NCBI GenBank assembly: GCA_028751875.1
Contig: CM054151.1
Coordinates: 38,636,370 to 38,700,369, forward strand
Length of the DNA: 64,000 nt
DNA from: Rapana venosa
Lineage: Eukaryota > Mollusca > Gastropoda > Neogastropoda > Muricidae
Reading direction: 5' to 3'
The notes below the pieces were generated by a model. That model made no database searches and was not told the DNA's origin. It saw only the letters and a program-made list of their open reading frames with translations. Within the stretch, counting starts at the first letter, position 1, and each line of letters begins with the position of its first letter. Shown one piece after another: positions 33,796 through 45,824 of the stretch. Position numbers and translations under genes: made by a program.

Positions 33796-34279
33796 AAAAT
33801 GTGGGATGTGTGTGTGTGTGTGCATGCGTGTGTGTGTGCGTGCATGCGCAAGCATGCATGTGCATCAGCCTATCTAGTTCACTTGCTTGGTCAAAAAGAT
33901 CCAAAAGCTTGCGAGTGTGGTCCAAGTTGACAAAGTAGTGGCGACAGTCTTTGTCTCTCTCAACCTCTTTAGCGGACCATGACAGATTTCATTCCTATCA
34001 CAGTAGGATGTAACTTTAGGGCTTTTTAGACTTCTCACATGATGAGGCAGCGTGAGAGGTGAGAGACAAAGATGGAGAGGGCCTGTTGTTGGGTCATACA
34101 CGACACTCCTACAGTCATGAAGACTGTGGGATATATAATATGTAAATATACCTGTGAAGGCTCATTTGTTGCTAAAGTTATTCATAGAAGCAAAATTTAT
34201 TTCAACTTTTCAAGTGTTCAGAATATTTGTGCTTCTTTCTGTTGGTGCCCAATGTCTGATATTTGTCAGATCACAGCAG

Positions 34280-34612
34280 ATGGAGATGAACGCTACAGCC
34301 AAGTGGTTAAGACCATTCAACTTCAATCCCATGGGTCCATGAAGTTGTGGGTTCGAATCTTGTTGGTGTGTGGTGAAGTAATGGTGAGGATTTTTTCGAC
34401 CTGCCAGTGTCTTAATTCCTTTAGTGTATACACATGCAGAAGATGATCAGATATGCATGCTAAAGATCCTGTAATTCATGTCAGCGTTCAGTGGCTTACA
34501 GAAACATGAACATACCCAGCATACATCCCAGAAGCCTGAGTGCTGCTACCTTCATGGTGGGGGGGAAAACGCATATGCAAAATCTCACCTTTGGTGAACA
34601 AAAACAAAAAAA
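34280..34612 (+). repeat. SINE with tRNA-Ser/Leu-like head and family B-like tail
   Basis: The head reads 'CAGCCAAGTGGTTAAGACCA' and a clear B box 'GGGTTCGAATC'. A body with 'CTGCCAGTGTCTTAATTCC' and an 'ACATACCCAGCATACAT' block leads to a tail 'GCTGCTACCTTCATGGTGGG'. The head differs from families A and B. A body fragment also occurs near 27475. Confidence 0.75.
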
Positions 34613-35449
34613 GCCCCAGAAGGTGGAGAGAGCTAGTGTTTTGTCTGTGCAGCGCCTTCTTTCACCGCTGTTGGTTAAGATATCAGTGCAGTGTGCCAGT
34701 TGTCATTGTCGATAGCCGTAGAGAGCTGAGCAACATTACCTGGGAAAACATCTGCTGCACAGTACAAAATGGCTGTTGAAGAGAAGAGGTTAAGGTGGTG
34801 GTGTTTTGGTGGTGTGCACCAATATATGAGTGAAAACGAAAATAAGGTTGAAAATTTCACATGTTCAGTACACCCCCTCTACCCCCCCACCCCCAAAACA
34901 AAAAAGAATAACAGAAAACGTAGGCATAGTTACACTAAAGTATTTTGTGTGATCAGTATTTTTCAGTTAGAGTATTTGAAGCTAGCTTGTTGGGCATTTT
35001 TCTTTTTTTTTGGTTTTGGTTTTTACTTTGCTTTCAGCTCAGCTTGTTAGGCAATTTAACTCTTTTTTTCTTTTGTTTAAAAAAACAAACTATAATGAAA
35101 GTGAATCTTTATGAAGTATTCATGTATCCAACAGGACAACTGTTTTAGCTTTTTGTAAAGACTCAGGTGTCACAGCCAAGTGTCACTCACTTAAGCAGAC
35201 GTATACATGTACAAACATGATTTTCTAACCAGATGTTAACATTAGGGGGTCAGGTATCATTTAACAGAGAAATAATACCTTTTATTTATTTATTGGCCTG
35301 TATCTCTTGACAGTGTGTGCAATACTATACTCCCTGTTTGCGTAGCTGCTGTTTTGTACTTAATTCACTTTTATACTAAGGCTCTGTTTTTACCAACCTC
35401 ACAGATGATTGTATCTTTGGTTTAACTGAAGAAAGCTCATGAATTTTTA

Positions 35450-35785
35450 ATTGAGGTTTTGTTTGGAGTAATTGAGGCATTGTAGAATGCTCATGTGTTT
35501 AAAACGGAGGTTTTGTGTGGTATAGCTGAGGCATTGTAGAATGCTCATGTATTTATATATGAGGTTTTGTTTGGTATAACTGAAGCATTGTAGAATGCTC
35601 ATGTATTTATATCCGAGAGTTGGTATGGAATAACTGATGCATTGTAGAATGCTCATATGTTTAAAACTGATAGTTTTTTTTTAGTAACTGAGGCATTGTA
35701 GAATGCTGGTGTGTTTAAAACTGAGGTTTTGCTTGAAGTAACTGAGGCATTGTAGAATGCTGGTGTGTTTAAAACTGAGGTTTTG
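35450..35785. repeat. Minisatellite, about 60-base unit, 5-6 copies
   Basis: The unit contains GAGGCATTGTAGAATGCTCA followed by TGTGTTTAAAAC and GAGGTTTTG. The minus-strand frame repeating 'MSILQCxSY' is its translation. Sequence from 34613 to 35449 shows nothing recognisable. Confidence 0.9.
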
Positions 35786-35874
35786 TTGTGCATTTATCCA
35801 TTTATGAATATGACAACATGGTATATCGTTTGTATGTTTTGTGGAAATGAAGTCAATTTGAAAATGACCTGCCG

Positions 35875-36240
35875 TTGTTGTTGTAGTCAGGCATTCCCTA
35901 GCTTAACACCCTGGGGATCATTCAGAATGAGCACTCAAGTCTCAGTTGTCTTATGTAGGAATCACTGTGAGACCATAAACTGTACACACTGGAGGAGAAG
36001 TTTCATGTATTGAATCGCTCTTTTCAAGTACCTTGCCATATAGGCAGCCATGCTCTGGCTTCAGAGGATTTTTTCCCTCCTTTAATGGAGAGGACAAATG
36101 GCTATGCTAAGAGATTTTCACACTTAAATACCACCTTGACATAACATTGCAAAACATAACAACCTTTCAATGTAAGCCTTGGTATTGAGCTTACATCAGT
36201 AACTGACTGTGAAAGCTTTTGGCCTGGGCCCGGAATGACA
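35875..36240 (+). repeat. Dispersed repeat family D
   Basis: Shares 'AGCTTAACACCC', 'ATCACTGTGAGACCATAAAC', 'TTTTCAAGTACCTTGCCATA' and 'TTTGGCCTGGGCC' with 38225-38570 and, in part, 61262-61445. No head, terminal repeat or frame is visible. Confidence 0.75.
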
Positions 36241-36499
36241 TTTGATTAGTGACCCTCCTCCACACAATGAGTCACAGCGTACCTACCAGAGGTCAGTTTA
36301 TAATCGAGAGCATGTTTTTAATCTGCAATAAAAACATTTTTTTAAAGCTATTCATGAAAAAAAGCAGATTGAAAGTCAGACAACTGTGTGAAAAGATATT
36401 ACAAAGTGAAATGCTAGACACCAGGAAATGACAAAATGATTTTTTAATTAATTTTGCATTGTAACAGGTGGCCAGGTTTAGGGAATTTCATTTCATTTC

Positions 36500-36905
36500 A
36501 TTTCATTTATACCACTTTAAGTCACACAGATTTCTCTGCGTGAAATTCGGGCTGCTCTCCCCGGGGAGAGCACGTCGCCACAAGAGCAGCGCCACCCATT
36601 TTTTTTCTCTTTTCCTGTCTGCAACAGTATTTGTTTCCCTATCAGAGTGGCTTTTTTTTACATAATTTTGCCAGGGACAACTCTCTTGTTGCCGTGGGTT
36701 CTTTTACGTGCGCTAAATAATTATGTGTTACACACGGGACCTCGTTTATCGTCTCATCCGAAAGACTAGCGCCCAGACTACCACTCATGATCTAATGGAT
36801 GGGGAAAAAGTTTCGGGCCCAAACGGGATACGAACCACCGCACACTTCCGACCCGGACTTTTCGCTTTCTAGACAGGCGCGTTACCTCTAGACCACCGAT
36901 CCATC
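36500..36905 (-). repeat. SINE family C, full-length
   Basis: The plus strand begins '(TTTCA)n TTATACCACTTTAAGTCAC', contains 'GGGCTGCTCTCCCCGGGGAG' and 'GCCAGGGACAACTCTCTTGT', and ends in a tRNA-like head. The reverse strand of that head reads GGATCGGTGGTCTAGAGGTA with a B-box-like 'GGTTCGTATCCC'. Confidence 0.9.
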
Positions 36906-37144
36906 AGACCACCGATCCATCGATCCAATGGCTGTTTTTAAAGCAAAAGGAACCAAAATTATGCCTTAATTACTTTGCAGTGCGAAGAAGAAGAAAGCTT
37001 ATAGTTGTCAGTCAACAAAAATCTCAAAATCGGACAATCCCATGTGCCTAAAATGGCTCCTTGTAGAAAAGTGGGTTAGGTGAAATGTGACTCATTTCTT
37101 GATGGAGAGTCTCCTTTGTTCTGCCTTGAACAAGTATGAATTGA

Positions 37145-37147
37145 ATC

Positions 37148-37208
<61 letters not shown>

Positions 37209-37559
37209 GTATCAATTGGATGAATCTGAAGGCTGGCAATGAATGTGGCTCATCCATTGAAAAGATATTTACTACTAGGGTTTTTCACTTTTGGCAGGGA
37301 ATAGTATGCTGTTCTGACTTTTAACCAAAAATTTAATATTCACAGGGCTCGGGGTACTTTTATTTGTTTGTCTGTGTGTTTGTTGTCTGGTGATAAAACG
37401 TTTGTCCTTTCCTGCGAGCTTTTATACATTTCATATTTGATACTATTGTAGTAAAAGAAATAAACCAATACACTCATATGTTTACTTCTTGTTTGTTTGT
37501 ATTCTTTTATATAAAATACTTAAGAGTTGACTGCAGCTTGAATCTTTGATTATTATGTT

Positions 37560-37604
<45 letters not shown>

Positions 37605-37622
37605 AAGAGACAGAAAGAGACC

Positions 37623-37658
<36 letters not shown>
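37145..37658. repeat. (GA)n and (CA)n microsatellites
   Basis: A (GA)n tract of about 30 units lies at 37148-37206. A compound (GA)n/(CAGA)n/(CA)n tract lies at about 37560-37656. Between and around them (36906-38224) no gene was seen; CA-rich sequence recurs at 37838-37950. Confidence 0.9.
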
Positions 37659-37662
<4 letters not shown>

Positions 37663-38224
37663 AAATTCAAACATGAACAGAGGTATACATTTGACTTATT
37701 TAATGCCAATAGTCCAATATAAGCTGGCAATCACACTGATTAGTCTGCAAAAAAACAAAACAAATGCAAATAATTTCAAAACATACCATACAGTTGAATA
37801 AACAGAAAAATCAATGCTTAAGACACTCACATTGTATCTCACACACACACACACACACACCATACCACACCACACCACACACAGTCTCACACACACATAG
37901 TGACACACACACAGAGTCACACACACACACAGTGACACACACACCAGCCTCAGAAAGAGTCAGCCTGCCTGACGGATGGACAGGCAGTTAGCCAGCCAGC
38001 TAGCCAGACTCTATCAGCATAATTATGAGCGGAGAGATAACCAGCATGTAATGACTGCCTAGCTGCTCTGGTACTTTTGTTAGCATTATGTACTGAAGGA
38101 CACAGGGGTTTATTCAGGACCTGAACTACCACAGACACATCTTATTTATTAGTTGATTTGGTTTTGGCTGGCATGCAATTATGAAGCAACTATCACTTGT
38201 TCACATACATGACAGTAAATGCTG

Positions 38225-38570
38225 TTTTTGAGAATTCCCCAGCTTAACACCCAGTGAAAGGGGGGGGGGGGGGGGGGTGGATGTCAACCCAGAATATGCA
38301 CTCTTAACTCCTTATCCCACTGTGAGATTGAAAGTGCATAGTGGCTGAGAAGACTGCATGTGTGACTTTTTCAAGTACCTTACCACATAGGCAGACATAC
38401 TCCAACTTCAGAGGTGGGGTTTTTTTTTGTCTTTAAAGGAGAGTGCGAGTTGTTATGCTAAGAGCTTGTCATGGTTGAAGACAATCTCAACATTCATTCA
38501 AAACATAAACATAACCATCAGCACTTATATCAATAACTGACACACCTTTTGGCCTGAGCTGTGACGTTAA
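38225..38570 (+). repeat. Dispersed repeat family D
   Basis: Aligns with 35875-36240 over most of its length ('CCCCAGCTTAACACCC', 'TCAAGTACCTTACCACATAG', 'TTATGCTAAGAGCTTGTC'), with an inserted poly-G run at about 38260-38277. Three short 'TCTTTTGAAAAA..GTAGGCCA' repeats follow at 38795-38875. Confidence 0.8.
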
Positions 38571-39021
38571 ACGAGAATCAAACTGTCACATGTACATGTC
38601 TATGAAGCTGTTCCACATTCCACAAGCTTCTGATCCCTCTAGGAATGATCTGTTTGAGGATATTTCTCCCCTCTGTTACACTGGTTCTGGCTGATCCCTC
38701 TTGGAACAATCTGTTTGAGAATATTTCTCCCCTTAGTTAACACTGGTCCTGACCACTCCTCTCCTCATACATGTCTGTCACACACACTAAAAACTCATCT
38801 TTTGAAAAAGAGTAGGCCATCCATCTTTTGAAAAAAGGGTAAGCCATCCCTCTTTTGAAAAAAGTGTAGGCCAGTTATGGTGGGTGGTATGGATGATGAC
38901 AGACATACCCAGCACGTAATGTTTGTGCTGTGAAAGGTCGGAATGAGGACACTTGAGTGCTAAGGCAGTACAACAAATCTAAGGCAGAACAGCAAATGAT
39001 CCCAAAAGACCAGGAGCAAAA

Positions 39022-42000
39022 CTAAAGATTTCTGCCCGACATAACAATGTCCCGGTGCCACAAGTGTTCACACAGTGTGTTCAGCACAGGAATCACATCC
39101 CCCAGCCCTCCCCCTGAGCTGTCCACCTGCTGCGAGTTCTGCAGATTTCGGATTCGAAGCACAGGAATCTGCCAGTGGTTTTCCAGGTCTCGGATATCTC
39201 TCTGTGTCACCTCGCTGTGAGCATGAAGGTCAAATCTGTTGGTGGTTAAGAAATTTGACAACATCCTCTTTTTTTTGTTCTATCATGATGTATACATGAT
39301 GAATTTAAAGAACAAAAATGGTTAATGTTTTTTCACCTCTAAGTGAATTTCTCCTTCTTCTTCGTTTAATGCTCAGACATCAACTATTGTTGTCTGTTAT
39401 ATGAGCGAACATGCGTCACACTGCTGTTAAGCGCCTGACAAATCAGCCCCAGTGCATCCGACTTCAGCATAAGAGAGCACTGTTATCTTTTAAGTCTGTC
39501 TGGAAAAAAGGCAGGAGATTGGACCAAGAAGGCAGAAAATAAACAAGAAGAGGGTGACAGGAAGAAAAGGAACGAGGCAGAAACAAAGAGTGATAGAAAA
39601 GAGGAAATTTCTAGCACAGAATTTCCAGAATGTGGGGATGCTATTTATACTGACAGGCCCTTGGCATCCCAACAGGGGAACCTCATATAAGTGAATAAGA
39701 AATGGTTAATCTCTTTTTACCTCTAAGTGAAACATTAGGCCTTTTTTCCAGTCTTCTTTTTCAACTATTTTCCCTCTCAACTCATTCAACCCTGAGCCTG
39801 AGCAGAGTTCAGGTGAGACGGAGTTGTTTTGCCAGCCTGAGCCCAAGCAGCTAGTGGGCGAGACACCCACAGGAGCCCTAGCCCAGGAACCAAAAGAAGA
39901 AAAAAAGTGTCTACATTTAAACTGTGTACAAACCAAAACAGAGCAATACCCTCCAGGTATGAACATATGGGCAAGATCGGTGCTTTTGGGAATTATTTTT
40001 TTCTTCGCTGTTTTTTCTAAAAAAATGAATAAATGAATGTATACTTTCAACAGACCATCAAAATCTTATGTCCATCGAGTTGATAGCTGCACTGGGGGAC
40101 AGGGAGACTAGAAATAGAGGAGCCAGGAGTGGGGCATCAGGCTTGTGTATCAACACACACATATGTAAAATCACAGTGGGTACTATATTTCCTGTCTGAT
40201 TTTACTATTTTGTGAAGATGTTAAACTGAATGGGGCATCAGGCTTGTTTATCAACACACATGCGCGCATGCACGCACACACACCACACAAACACACACCT
40301 CATGAACACATAATGGAAAGTAAGGCATGCATGCACTTTTCTCAATTGGGGCAAAAATAAGGGTTTCAGTGATTTCTGAAACAGTGCTATTTATTTTTAT
40401 TTATTTAATTTATTCTTTCTATTTTGAGGATAATGGAATAAGCACTCATGTGCTTTTTTACATCCAGTCTCCGTGTGTGTGCAGTTTTGTATATTTTGTC
40501 ATCCGTTCCCACCGGCACACAATGGCCTACTCTTCCAAAAAGCGGAACAGGTTTTAACATGTGCGCAAGATGCAAGATGTTCTGTGTGCATTCACACACG
40601 GTACCTTGGTTAGTCTCATCTGAAGGACTTTTGGGGGGAGTGGAGTGGGCACTGATGTTAACTCCAGAGGCAAAATCCTCTTCAACAAGAATCGAACCCG
40701 GGTCAGCAGATCACAAGCACATCACTCTAACCACCAGGCTATTCCGTCCCCACCAGTATGTGGAGGCAGTATCTCTGATATCATGGAACACATTCCTCCG
40801 ACACACATCCAATTCCAATGCAGTTCCAAATTTCTCTTTCCAACGGTATAGACAGATTACAAAGGAAGGCTGCAATGTAATGGAATGTTCACTGACAATA
40901 GAATTTAGTCTGTCAAAAGAAAGTTTGTCACTGACTATAGCCTTTACTCTAACAAACAGGAATACTTCATATCACTGATTATAGCATTTAGTCTACCAAA
41001 TAGAAATACTTTATATCACTGATTATAACATTTAGTCTTCCTAACAGAATACTTTATGTCACTGACTATAGCATTTAGTCTACCAAACAGGAATACTTTA
41101 TATCACTGACTATAGCATTTAGTCTACCAAACAGGAATACTTTATATCACTGACTATAGCATTTAGTCTACCAAACAGGAATACTTTATATCACTGACTA
41201 TAGCATTTAGTATACAAACAGTAATACTTTATATCACTGACAATAGCATTTAGTCTACCAAACAGGAATACTTTATATCACTGACCATAGCATTTAGTCT
41301 ACCAAACAGTAATACTTTATATCACTGACTATAGCATTTAGTCTACCAAACAGGAATTATCACTGACTATAGCATTAAGTCTACCAAACAGAATACTTTA
41401 TGTCACTGACTATAGCATTTAGTCTAACCAACAGGAATACTTTATATCACTGACTATAGTGTTTAGTCTAACAAACAGTAATACTTTATATCACTGACTA
41501 TAGCATTTAGTCTAAGAAACAGAAAAACTTTATATCAATGACTATAGCACTTAGTCTTACAAACAGAAACACTTTATATCACCATGACATGTTCATTCTT
41601 TATTTTATAAATACAATAATCATAATGTCACTACTTTTCCATTCTATGTCACCATAACATGTTCATCTTGCTCTGAATACAATTACAGTATCACTTTAGT
41701 AAAAATCATGATCCCCGAAGTCGGAATGCGGTTACTTTCATGATGGGGAAAAATGGTCGCATACGCAAAATCTCACCATTGGTAAACCTTGGAGATTTAG
41801 CGAAGGAACAAAAAAAACACCCCCCTCCCCCCACCCCAGTCAAATCACTTCATCCTCAATGGGAATCATTTCTCTAAGGTCAAGGATACTTGGTGCCGAG
41901 GACAATTTTAGCGATGCCGTCCCCAGGGTTGGTGTGTCGGGTCAGAAGCTGCGGGATTTCGTCGAAACTGCCTTTGTCCACGAAGGAGAAGAGGAACAAG

Positions 42001-44721
42001 ATGGCGTCGGCCCCATCCTGGCACGCCTGCACAATACAAGTCCTGGGTGCTTGAAAACTTGGGCAAAACATAGCACAACACATTTTTACCAATACACATG
42101 GAAAGTATCCTGCAGAGTCTGTTTTCATAATTCTCATCACGTCCTGGTATATCGAGGTTGGGTTTTGGTTTCAAAAAAAAAAAAAATTGGGGGTATATCT
42201 AGGTTGTTACCGTGAGAATGATAATGAAGGAATGAATAAGTAAACTTTGTAAGAATGCATGCACAGGTGTTCAATGTATTGTACATTACATAAAGTTTTC
42301 CCTGAACATCAAGCCAACAGGCTACCTGACTGCCAATCTTAGAAACAGGGGGACAAAAAGAAACACCCTTCTTCCTAAATCTTTGGGGAGGGGGTGGGGG
42401 TGGGGGGTATTTTTTTTTAAAGGGAGGGGGGGGGGAGGAAGAGGAGGAGGAGGAGGAGGAGGAGGGAGACCAGTTGCATGCAGACTGTGGAACAACCATC
42501 ATTTTCTGTTCCACCCGTCCCCCCCTCCCACCCCTCAGCCCCCATTTTGTCATCTTGTCTTTTTTCCCCTCTTTCTGCAGAGTCTCATTATTAATGAAGA
42601 TTGTGTGAGAAAATTTTATAAAGGTAGTGACAGGTAAATGAAAAAAAGTAAATCATAGTCTCTGCAGGTTAGTACTTTTTTGTTAATATTTTTCCTCTTT
42701 TTCGCACATCATTTAAGTTAGAAACACTTCACTTGTTCTTGTATTTAATGAAATCCATGTTCTATAGCCATATACTTGGAAAAAAACCAAAAAAACTGTC
42801 ACTGCAACTTAAATTATTCTAATCTTAATTGCAAATTTACAACATGAAAACTGCCGTAATGTCAGTCACCTTACAGGTAAAATTAGTCTACGCGTTCTCC
42901 CGCTCTCCCCTGGGGAGAGCAGCCCGAATTTCACGGAGAGAAATCTGCCGTGACTTAAAGTGGTATGAAATAAAATCTGAGCGCTTTGATTTGTTGCTTT
43001 ACAAGATTCAGCGCTATATAAATTCCATACATTATTATTAATTATTATAAAATGTGGTCATATTGTTTCAACATATAAAAACATTCGATCAACTCACAGG
43101 TAAGATGTGATCATATCGCTTCAACGCTGTTTCTCCAGCATCAAACAGCTGGATGTTGAAGAGCACAGTTTTTCCCAACTGTCGGATCTTTCCTGGCCAG
43201 TACACACAACTTGTCTGCAGTCCTGGTTAAAAATCAACAAAGAAAGAGTTTAACACCTCTAATTTAAGTCACAGGGTGATCAACAAATCCTATCAACCAG
43301 GTAGAACTATTGGTTCAGAGAAAGTAAGAATTTGATATAAATACATACAGGTGGGAGGTGGGGGAATAGCCCAGTGGTTAGAACATTCCACTTGCTATCT
43401 GACATCCCAGGTTTGAGCCACCACTAAGGCATCTGTTCAGGGGATTTATCCCCCGAAGTTAACATCAGTTCTGTAACCACTCCCATTAAAGTCCTTTGGA
43501 TGAGGCTATAAACTGAGATCCTGTGTACAAACACATGCAGAGTGGGCTATTGCATGCCTGTAAGAACAGATGAAATTTTTTCTTTTCAATGCAAGTATGT
43601 ACACTGGTGTCATGTTTAGACATCATCCCCTAAGTCAGAACACAGCTACCTTAATGGTGGGCGAAAATGGCTGCATGTATGTACATACACAACAATCTCA
43701 CCACCGGTGAACCTCAGAGTTCTAGCCAACAAACAGGGGGGGGACCCAAAATCAATAATTCAACTACTCTCAATCGAAGTATGTGCTTATAGTGAAAAGA
43801 AAAAAAGTGCACAAGACATTCCATTTCTTCACATGAAGTCAAGAGCAGCACATGACAAAATTAAAAGCCCCTAACTTCACACAGTCTGCAAAAAATCGTA
43901 TGTTTATAAATATGTTACTGTAATGCAACAAGCTACTTCTTTCCTTATTAATATCATGGCGTGGATATTTAGGTAAAGAAGAGTGCTTGTGAATTTACAC
44001 ACACACACACACACACACAAACATACACTCTCTCTCTCTCTCTCTCTCTCTCCTTCACAAACCTGGTGTTTCATTGTGATTCAGAGGCACATCATTGCCT
44101 GTCAGTTTGGCCACCGTGCTGGTTTTGCCAACCCCTGTTTTCCCCACCAGCATCACCTTGTAGTTTACTTCTTCAATGCTCAAATGGCTGGGTATTGGTG
44201 GACTTTCAAGCAAGCCTACACAAATCATTGATCAATTTTCAAAAAATGACATTCAGAACTATAACAGGCAAATCAAATATAATTTAGTGAGTTGTGTGAT
44301 AACTGACATGTAGCAACCATGATTTAACTGTGGGTGTGTGTTTTATTATTATTTTTTAATATTCTTTTATATAGAGGATAATGGAATAAGCACTTATGTG
44401 CTTTTTTACATCCTGTCCCCATGTGTATGCGGTTTTGTAAATTCTGTCATCTGTTCCCACCGGCACACAATGGCCTACTCTTACGAAAAGTGGAACAGGA
44501 TTTAATGTGTGGGCAAGATGTTCTGCTTAGGTTTGCACACTGGGCCTCGATTTATAGTCTCATCCCAAGGACTTTTGGGGAGAGTGGAGTCTGCACTGAT
44601 GTTAACTCCAGGGGAAAATATCCCCTTGAACGGAATCAACCTGGGTCAGATTGCCAGCACAATGTTCTGTGTGTGTGTGTGTGTGTGGTGAGAGTTCTGT
44701 GTATGTTGTGTGTGTGTGGGT

Positions 44722-44752
<31 letters not shown>

Positions 44753-44996
44753 CGCACGCACATCGTTATTATATACAGGCCTATCACTACAGGTCTATTT
44801 CACGATTTTGAAAGTAATGAAAGTTAAAATCAGCTCTATAGAACTGTCTACTGTACATGAAGTCGATGAAAATCATAAATCACTAACCAAACTGTCTCAG
44901 GCGAGTACCATTGCGATGTAGAAGACAGTTTAAGAGTTGGTTTCCTTCGTTTGATCTGAGCCATTCCAGATCTAAAAGTGATCCTGCTACCAACAT
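39022..44996 (-). CDS. CPLANE2: Ciliogenesis and planar polarity effector 2 (REM2- and Rab-like small GTPase 1), 5 coding exons, 245 aa
   Basis: An atypical Rab-like GTPase. In vertebrates it acts with the CPLANE proteins at the basal body to recruit intraflagellar transport proteins. Exons in transcript order: 44996-44888, 44215-44063, 43222-43098, 42026-41890, 39235-39022. All phases match, giving 738 bases against 258 residues in human. The start has an in-frame TGA two codons upstream. Walker A GKTGVGKTS is at 61-69. The switch II region is FDAGETALK at 114-122, lacking the usual DTAGQ as in vertebrate RSG1. The FLFSF block is at 140-144. The G4 motif is TKFD at 174-177, assembled across the last junction. 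There is no C-terminal prenylation cysteine (it ends SGRNL). Donors of exons 1 (gttagt) and 4 (gtatcc) are weak. It lies head to head with AGTRAP. Confidence 0.92.
39365..39685 (+). repeat. Dispersed repeat family E
   Basis: Aligns with 22370-22715 ('AGCGCCTGACAAATCAG', 'TGGACCAAGAAGGCAGAAAA', 'GCTATTTATACTGACAGGC'). It lies in CPLANE2 intron 4. Confidence 0.8.
40405..40750 (-). repeat. SINE family A, full-length
   Basis: Complete from 'ATTCTTTCTATTTTGAGGAT' to the tRNA-like head ('CTAACCACCAGGCTATTCCG' on plus, with 'GAATCGAACCCGGG' as the B box). It lies in CPLANE2 intron 4. Confidence 0.9.
40900..41590. repeat. Minisatellite, about 45-base unit, roughly 15 copies
   Basis: The unit is TATCACTGACTATAGCATTT followed by AGTCTACCAAACAGGAATACTT, with scattered changes and one shortened unit near 41355. 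It is AT-rich and lies in CPLANE2 intron 4. Confidence 0.95.
41703..41815 (+). repeat. SINE family B, tail-only fragment
   Basis: 'CCCCGAAGTCGGAATGCGGT' then 'AAAATCTCACCATTGGTAAA' matches the family tail. It is about 75 bases from the CPLANE2 exon at 41890-42026. Confidence 0.85.
42137..43097. other. CPLANE2 intron 3 without other gene
   Basis: Contains a G-rich tract (42385-42470, GGGAGG and GGAGGA repeats) and an inverted family C fragment at 42890-42985 ('CTCTCCCCTGGGGAGAGCAG'). A short 'GCGCTTTGATTTG' plus 'GCGCTATATAAATTCC' element follows. The Ser/Pro-rich frame on the minus strand here is low-complexity. Confidence 0.7.
43355..43740 (+). repeat. SINE family B, full-length
   Basis: Head 'GGAATAGCCCAGTGGTTAGA', middle 'AAAGTCCTTTGGATGAGGCT', tail 'CAGCTACCTTAATGGTGGGC'. 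It lies in CPLANE2 intron 2. Confidence 0.9.
44350..44752 (-). repeat. SINE family A followed by (GT)n and a 31-base poly-G run
   Basis: The family A body runs from 'ATTCTTTTATATAGAGGATA' to about 44665 with a shortened tRNA-like head. It is followed by GT repeats and an uninterrupted G run at 44722-44752. It lies in CPLANE2 intron 1. Confidence 0.85.
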
Positions 44997-45465
44997 CGTT
45001 CATAAGTCTTTTGTCCACAACTTCTTACAACTTCTTATGTTTCACAGCACATGCTGATGCTCGCCCTCTTCCTATGCGATTGTTTTGACAACGAAGTAGT
45101 TTCCCTTGTTCATTCTGAAGCAGACGACGCAAATAAATTTCATTCATGTCAAAATTGTTCTTAGAGCTCTCTTTTCAAGAAAATATACAGGTCTTTGTAC
45201 AGATCACGACTTGAGATATTATGTAATGCCAATAATTGAATGAAATAAAGTCAAGCAATTCCCATTTCTTCAATACCTGTCAGGCTGACCTTACCTTGAC
45301 CTGAAAGTTCACGGCAGATGAGGAAATGATGATCATGCTGTCCCGTGACACTTACTGACTTGTCAGGTCCCATGTCTGCTACATGGTGTTGGAGCTTGTA
45401 GTCTCATCTGCAATCATATCAGTTTAAGAATCGCGGTGGAAAAAAAGAAGTCTTAAAACGCAAAG
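44997..45465. promoter_or_regulatory. Shared upstream region of CPLANE2 and AGTRAP
   Basis: 469 bases separate the two divergent start codons and must contain both 5' UTRs and either one bidirectional promoter or two. No TATA box at a convincing position and no CpG-dense block were seen. The region is free of the dispersed repeats found on either side, which fits functional constraint. Transcription start sites are not identified. Confidence 0.55.
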
Positions 45466-45769
45466 ATGAACGTCCCAAGTTTGATGTTAAAGGTAGGTTT
45501 TTTCTTTCCAAGATCTCGGATCTATAGGCCCCAGCCGATGAATGAATTTGTCATTTTAGAAACCGAAGCACTGGGACTGCCACAGTACCTCTTGGCTGTT
45601 CTGATGTTTAAAATGTATGTGTGATATTTAATTTTGAAGCAAAGTCACTTAACACAAAACTGTTTCAACAAATTCAGCTTTTGGAACATTATTATTATTT
45701 TGTTTGTAAAATAAATCACAAAGACTTAATGATGATAAACCCAATAAAAGCTAAAGAGATGTTTTAGAT

Positions 45770-45824
<55 letters not shown>

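Noticed and set aside
34280..34360. tRNA-Ser gene
   Set aside because: A and B box-like sequences occur but no acceptor stem can be closed, and the sequence continues into a SINE body.
40900..41590. CRISPR-like array
   Set aside because: Units are contiguous with no unique spacers and the context is a eukaryotic intron; it is a minisatellite. The same applies to 35450-35785 and 50225-50590.
42137..42553. 138-codon minus-strand frame with poly-Ser and poly-Pro
   Set aside because: It is produced by G-rich simple sequence within CPLANE2 intron 3.
45079..45096. RFX X-box for ciliary regulation of CPLANE2
   Set aside because: The sequence around TTTTGACAAC has only one acceptable half-site; the other half does not match the consensus.
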